This document shows, in pieces, positions 40,916 through 44,395 of a stretch of DNA of 44,395 bases. The notes beneath the pieces were generated by a model that saw only the letters and a program-made list of their open reading frames with translations, was not told where the DNA came from and did not search any database. Position numbers and translations under genes: made by a program. Position 1 is the first letter of the stretch, and every line of letters starts with the position of its first letter. This DNA comes from Nesterenkonia massiliensis (GTDB lineage Bacteria > Actinomycetota > Actinomycetes > Actinomycetales > Micrococcaceae): NCBI RefSeq assembly GCF_000455245.1, contig NZ_HG005167.1:82815-127209 (forward strand), given 5' to 3'.

Positions 40916-40953
40916 ATTTCCCCGCGGTCACGCATTTGTTTCGGGCATGTTAC
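40916..40953 (-). promoter_or_regulatory. Tandem GlnR-type operator upstream of glnA1
   Basis: On the minus strand the site reads GTAAC-N6-GAAAC-N6-GTGAC-N6-GAAAT. This is two copies of the actinobacterial GlnR consensus gTnAC-N6-GaAAc in phase, with only the last base off consensus. GlnR is the global nitrogen regulator in Streptomyces and mycobacteria. Four half-sites at 11-bp steps place the recognition elements on one face of the helix. The element lies between divergent glnA1 and the RDD gene, but its promoter geometry fits glnA1. Confidence 0.85.
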
Positions 40954-41025
40954 AAAGTCTGCACGCGCGCCGACCGCGCTGCGCAGCAGCGGCCTTCGGC
41001 TCGGGCGGACGGTGTGGAAGAAAAG

Positions 41026-41039
41026 TAGACTGGCACCTC
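41026..41039 (+). promoter_or_regulatory. Leaderless promoter of the RDD gene
   Basis: TAGACT at 41026-41031 is followed by 8 nt and the GTG at 41040, without a ribosome binding site. It is the third exact TAGACT in this position in the window, after uvrA and the MBL hydrolase. Confidence 0.55.
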
Positions 41040-41450
41040 GTGAGCACAACCAACGACGACGCCTGGCCCGGACAGCAGCTGGGCCTGCCCGCTGAGGGCC
41101 CTGGTTCCCTGGCGCCTTGGAGCAGACGGATTCTTGCGCTGTTTATCGACTGGGGTATTGCAAGTCTCATCTCAGCGACCTGGTTCGACCTCAACGTCTG
41201 GGTGACCCTGGGCATCTTCCTGCTGATGCATGTTGTACTGCTTGGGCTGCTAGGAGTCACGATCGGCAAGCGACTTGTGCGCTTACAGGTGGTGCGATTG
41301 GTGCCCGGTGAGCCTGCGCGGACGCCAGGGCCGGTCTGGGCGTTGGTTCGCTCCGGGTTGCTGCTTCTGGTCCTGCCAACCGTGGTGATTTCCCCCGATG
41401 GGCGCGGGGCACATGACAAAATCGCAGGAACGGTTCAGGTGCGCATGTAG
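41040..41450 (+). CDS. RDD-family membrane protein
   Basis: The 136-aa protein shows the RDD pattern: PWSRRILALFIDWGIA carries the conserved Arg and first Asp in helix 1, TIGKRLVRLQVVR follows helix 2, and a third helix ends before PDGRGAHDKIAGT with the final Asp. Three hydrophobic helices are apparent (about residues 31-46, 51-72 and 99-114). RDD proteins are small integral membrane proteins of mixed or unknown function; some act as ion antiporters. The frame continues upstream into the GlnR operator, but GTG at 41040 fits both the promoter and the family. In actinobacteria an RDD gene is often found next to glnA. Confidence 0.85.
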   Translation: MSTTNDDAWPGQQLGLPAEGPGSLAPWSRRILALFIDWGIASLISATWFDLNVWVTLGIFLLMHVVLLGLLGVTIGKRLVRLQVVRLVPGEPARTPGPVWALVRSGLLLLVLPTVVISPDGRGAHDKIAGTVQVRM

Positions 41451-41521
41451 CGCAACTGATCCCTCCCACGCCTACGTTTGCGATGCTTCCTGCAACGCAC
41501 CTGAGACTGACTGAGGACCCC

Positions 41522-42823
41522 ATGACTTCCAGCCCTTTGCCGCACTACCTGACCGCCGGGGCGCTTGGCCTGGCCCTGGTGCTGTCCTCCTGTGGTTCCC
41601 AGGACACGACAGATCAGGACGCAGCGCAGGATGAATCCACTATCCCCGGCCCCACTGTGCAGGCCAGCGAGGACGACGCGGACACTGCTGATGAAGAGTC
41701 ACCGCAGCCTGCCGAGGACCAGCAGGACGCAGACCAGCAGGACGCAGACCAGCAGGGCGAAGAAGCCGCAGAAGATGACGAGGAGGCTGCGGCAACTCAA
41801 TGGCCAGCATCGAACACCACCACGATGGCTGCTGAGTCCACGATTTCGGAGCCGGTGATCTCACCTAAGTCGATAGTCTCCAATGATCATGGCCTGGCGA
41901 TCGCCAACAACATGATGTACCAGAACACGGTGACCCTCTATGACACTGAGGCACAGGAACTGGTCCAGGAACTGTCGGACCGTGTGAGCCCAGGGGCCTT
42001 AGGAGCCTCGGGATACCCGGAGTCGGTGGTTGGCGCCCCGGTGGAGGCGGTGTGGACCGAGGACGGACAGTATGCGTATGTCTCTCAGTATCGGCTTGAG
42101 GACATGGGCGCCGGTGCGTATGACGATTGCCGTAACGGCGATGCTGTAGCCCCGTCGGCGGTCTATCGGTACAGCGTGGCAGATCAGGATTGGGATCAGT
42201 TCATTGAAGTCGGACGGGTACCAAAATTTGTGGAGCTGACCCCGGATGGCTCACGGCTGCTGGTCTCGAACTGGTGTGATCATGACCTATCAGTGGTGGA
42301 CACTGAAACAGGGGAGGAGATCAATCGGGTACCGGTGAACTCTCAGCCTCGCGGTATCGCGGCGTTGCCAGATAACAGGACGGTTTTTGTGGCGGCTATG
42401 TACGCCAACGAGCTGTATCGCTTGGATCTGGAAACAGGTGAGCAGGAAGTCATCTATAACCAGGCAGAGTTTCCTCGCCATCTTTCACTCTCACCTGATG
42501 CGAAAACTCTCTACGTGACGTTTGCGCACTCGGATCTGCTGGTCGCATTCGACACTGAGACCAATGAGGTCATTCGTACAGCCAGTACGGGCCGGGAGCC
42601 GCGCAGTATGGATATTTCAGCTGATGGCACGGCGCTCTACGTAGTGAACTACTTTGAGGACACCGTCTCGAAATTCGACGCGGAGACTTTTGAGGAGATC
42701 GAACGCCTGCCCACGGGGCATCTGCCGATTGGAGTGACGTACGATCCGGTCACTGCCAGTGTGTGGGTGGCGAACTACTCGGGCACGATCAGTATCTACG
42801 ATGATCACTCCAACGCGCGTTAA
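41522..42823 (+). CDS. Beta-propeller lipoprotein (YVTN/lactonase-like repeats)
   Basis: The 433-aa protein has a signal peptide with a perfect lipobox LSSC (residues 21-24, Cys24 lipidated). A very acidic Asp/Glu/Gln linker reaches to about residue 100, and a domain of repeated beta-propeller blades extends from about 115 to the end. Blade repeats read like LTPDGSRLLVSN, LSPDAKTLYVTF and ISADGTALYVVN, the YVTN pattern. Two cysteines (in DDCRNG and NWCDHD) may form a disulfide. Such propellers bind ligands or proteins at the cell surface, or act as lactonases; no catalytic set is evident. The ATG at 41522 has GAGGAC about 5 nt upstream. No partner gene is adjacent. Confidence 0.85.
   Translation: MTSSPLPHYLTAGALGLALVLSSCGSQDTTDQDAAQDESTIPGPTVQASEDDADTADEESPQPAEDQQDADQQDADQQGEEAAEDDEEAAATQWPASNTTTMAAESTISEPVISPKSIVSNDHGLAIANNMMYQNTVTLYDTEAQELVQELSDRVSPGALGASGYPESVVGAPVEAVWTEDGQYAYVSQYRLEDMGAGAYDDCRNGDAVAPSAVYRYSVADQDWDQFIEVGRVPKFVELTPDGSRLLVSNWCDHDLSVVDTETGEEINRVPVNSQPRGIAALPDNRTVFVAAMYANELYRLDLETGEQEVIYNQAEFPRHLSLSPDAKTLYVTFAHSDLLVAFDTETNEVIRTASTGREPRSMDISADGTALYVVNYFEDTVSKFDAETFEEIERLPTGHLPIGVTYDPVTASVWVANYSGTISIYDDHSNAR
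41717..41756 (+). repeat. 15-bp in-frame tandem repeat in the lipoprotein linker
   Basis: GACCAGCAGGACGCA occurs twice exactly (41717-41731, 41732-41746) and a third time for 10 bases. It encodes Asp-Gln-Gln-Asp-Ala repeats in the acidic linker. Repeat number could vary between strains and change the length of the tether. Confidence 0.85.
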
Positions 42824-42871
42824 CGCATTCGGTTCAGGCTGAGTCGTTGGCCCCCTGTGCTGGCAGGGATC

Positions 42872-44395
42872 TTAGGCCGCGAGGCCGTGTGTCACTGCCA
42901 GGCTATGCCAGAGCAGATCGGGCGAACGCCTGCCCTCGCCCTGCTGATTGGACGGGGCCTGGGCGCAGCTTACATACGTCTGCTGTTCGGCAGGCGGAAC
43001 AGAATCGCTGTAGTTCTCCTCCAGGAGTGCTTCCCAGGGGCTGTGAGTTCGCTGCCTGTGAGTTCGCTGTCCCGGCTGGCTGAGGTACTCGCCCGGACTA
43101 CAGCCTGACCTTGGTGCGTTGTAGGGATCGCGGTTTCTTCCCGCGCCATCCCACTGTCGGGTATGACTGACTGTGTCTGCCCCGCCGCCAGCGCCAGTTC
43201 CACTGCCAGTTCCGCCGCCGGTTTCTGCGCCGCTGTTTGAGCTTTTGGTTTGTGGTGGTGGGTGGAGGAAGCCGTGGGATTTCATGCGGTGATGTCGTCG
43301 GCACAGTGCCCAGAGGTTGCTGGCAGTGGTTTCCCCACCCTGTTCCCAGGGGGTCTGGTGGTCGATGTCGCAGCGTTCGGCGCTGATGGTGCATCCGTCT
43401 GCTTGGCAGGTCCCGTCTCGGAAGATCAGTGCGTCGCGTAGGTGTGCTGGTGGGTAGCGTCCGATATAGCGGGCACTGAGCAGGTCATACTCTGCGTTCT
43501 TGGGATCCTTGCGGGTATGGCCTTGGTACCAGTGGTGATTGGCTTCGGGATCTGCGGCAAGGTGGCGTGCCTGCTCGGCGGGGATCATCCATGACCGATC
43601 TGCTGCCATCGCCGGTTCATCTGTTTCTCCGGTGAGGCTGGCCTCGGGGATCATGATCATGATCTTGGCATCAACCGCGGCGTCATAGACGCGTCCATCG
43701 CGAAGCCATGCGGTGAGGAGGTCTGCTTCCCGCTGCGCCAGGGTGCGAGGGGCACCGGTGCGGGGATCCGCTGCTTGGGGATCACTGGTGTGCGGGTCAC
43801 TGGTCTGGTCGAGTCCGCGGGCCGCGGCTTTGAGTCGTTTCTCGATAGCGGCAGCTTCCAAGGTCGGGATATACGCCTGCAGATAACTCATTCCGTGGGA
43901 CTGGTGCTGAAACCGTACGAACCGGGACTGGGACGCCTTCTCACAAGCCCTGGCGTAGGCCTCTGGGTCTAGTGAGGCGATGTAGCGGGTGAGCCAGTGA
44001 TGAAACTCTGAGAGACTACGGCGTTGGGCTTGCTCTGCTGCGGCCTGGTCCAGTTGTCGCAGCAGGTCGTCGGGGAGGTCACTAGTGGCGGCGTCGACGG
44101 TTTTCCGCACCCGGGGCAGGTCAATAAGACCCTCACAGAATGCTCCCCACGTGCGGGGGAGAAGGCACTTAGCCTCCTGTGTGGTGTTCAGGACAGTGGT
44201 AGCAGTACGGTCACTGACCCCGAGGATCCGGGCGGCATCACGAACAGCGGCACGGTCTGCCTCAGACCGGGTGACCAGGGGTTCCCGGGCATAATGCGCG
44301 GCAGTCCGTTGCCGGTAGTCAAGAAGTGCGGTGATGGTGGCTGCTTCAGCACGCCTGGCGGTGACTTGCTGTTCCCAGGCGGCAGACAGTTCGGG
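42872..44395 (-). CDS. DUF222 / HNH endonuclease-domain protein, N-terminus outside the window
   Basis: The frame is open from the right edge to a TAA, giving 507 residues; the true start lies outside. The N-terminal two thirds is a DUF222 (13E12-repeat) region. The HNH domain has CQADGC, then CDIDHQTPWEQGG and SNLWALCRRHHRMKSH, with the catalytic His, Asn and His pattern and Cys pairs for zinc. These proteins are multi-copy in actinobacteria and their role is unresolved. The C-terminal 120 residues are low-complexity (Gly-Thr-Ser-rich, then QRTHRQRTH from a 15-bp repeat at 43051-43080). A run of SDP/ADP repeats lies mid-protein. It converges on the beta-propeller gene, 48 nt away. Confidence 0.88.
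   Translation of the reverse strand, partial: PELSAAWEQQVTARRAEAATITALLDYRQRTAAHYAREPLVTRSEADRAAVRDAARILGVSDRTATTVLNTTQEAKCLLPRTWGAFCEGLIDLPRVRKTVDAATSDLPDDLLRQLDQAAAEQAQRRSLSEFHHWLTRYIASLDPEAYARACEKASQSRFVRFQHQSHGMSYLQAYIPTLEAAAIEKRLKAAARGLDQTSDPHTSDPQAADPRTGAPRTLAQREADLLTAWLRDGRVYDAAVDAKIMIMIPEASLTGETDEPAMAADRSWMIPAEQARHLAADPEANHHWYQGHTRKDPKNAEYDLLSARYIGRYPPAHLRDALIFRDGTCQADGCTISAERCDIDHQTPWEQGGETTASNLWALCRRHHRMKSHGFLHPPPQTKSSNSGAETGGGTGSGTGAGGGADTVSHTRQWDGAGRNRDPYNAPRSGCSPGEYLSQPGQRTHRQRTHSPWEALLEENYSDSVPPAEQQTYVSCAQAPSNQQGEGRRSPDLLWHSLAVTHGLAA

Noticed and set aside
42812-42826. Overlapping palindromes AACGCGCGTT and GCGTTAACGC at the end of the beta-propeller gene
   Set aside because: They are short, cover the stop codon and match no known site; they cannot be told from chance.

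Overview
The window is chromosomal core DNA of a high-GC Gram-positive actinobacterium, most likely order Micrococcales, family Micrococcaceae or a close relative. The pointers are the conserved uvrC-rapZ-yvcK-whiA-gap-pgk-tpiA-secG block, the facing tkt-tal-pgi-zwf-pgl block, a glnA2/glnE/glnA1 nitrogen locus, a DUF3516 helicase, actinobacterial UvrA and RapZ motif variants, and GTG/TTG starts. Genus cannot be fixed from the sequence alone. I see no insertion sequence, prophage, CRISPR array or rRNA.

Layout. (1) 1-14.3 kb is a DNA-repair-rich region: the tail of a 3-methyladenine glycosylase gene (tag) meets uvrB tail to tail. uvrB, coaE, an S33 peptidase, a DUF3516 helicase, a metallo-beta-lactamase-fold hydrolase and a HAD phosphatase run leftward. 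uvrA, plsC and uvrC run rightward. uvrA has a perfect LexA (SOS) operator over its promoter, so all three UvrABC excinuclease genes lie within about 14 kb. (2) 14.3-21.9 kb: rapZ, yvcK, whiA, then an inserted sodA, then gap, pgk, tpiA and secG, all rightward. This joins cell-envelope/carbon control and sporulation-type regulation to lower glycolysis. (3) 21.9-29.4 kb: tkt-tal-pgi-zwf-pgl leftward (pentose phosphate pathway). The two arms converge on a 19-bp perfect-stem bidirectional terminator. opcA, normally between zwf and pgl in actinobacteria, is absent there. (4) 29.4-33.5 kb: serB and an ABC ATPase diverge; then a TauE/SafE permease, zinc-free ribosomal protein L31 (rpmE2), tRNA-Leu(GAG) and a cysteine-containing lipoprotein. 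(5) 33.7-41 kb: glnA2 and glnE rightward, an LLM flavin oxidoreductase and glnA1 leftward. glnA1 carries a tandem GlnR-type operator and the adenylylation tyrosine that GlnA2 lacks. (6) 41-44.4 kb: an RDD membrane protein, a beta-propeller lipoprotein, and a DUF222/HNH nuclease cut by the window edge.

A recurring theme is promoters whose -10 hexamer (TANNNT, often TAGACT) lies 6-9 nt before a start codon that lacks a clear ribosome binding site. They occur at uvrA, plsC, the MBL hydrolase, the ABC ATPase and RDD genes, and possibly uvrB, serB and one lipoprotein. This suggests that many genes here give leaderless mRNAs. I found no obviously new multi-gene system. The best leads are the leaderless SOS promoter of uvrA, the GlnR operator, the missing opcA, and repeat or stem-loop structures in the leaders of tkt, gap and secG. 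Intergenic stretches are all under 300 bases.
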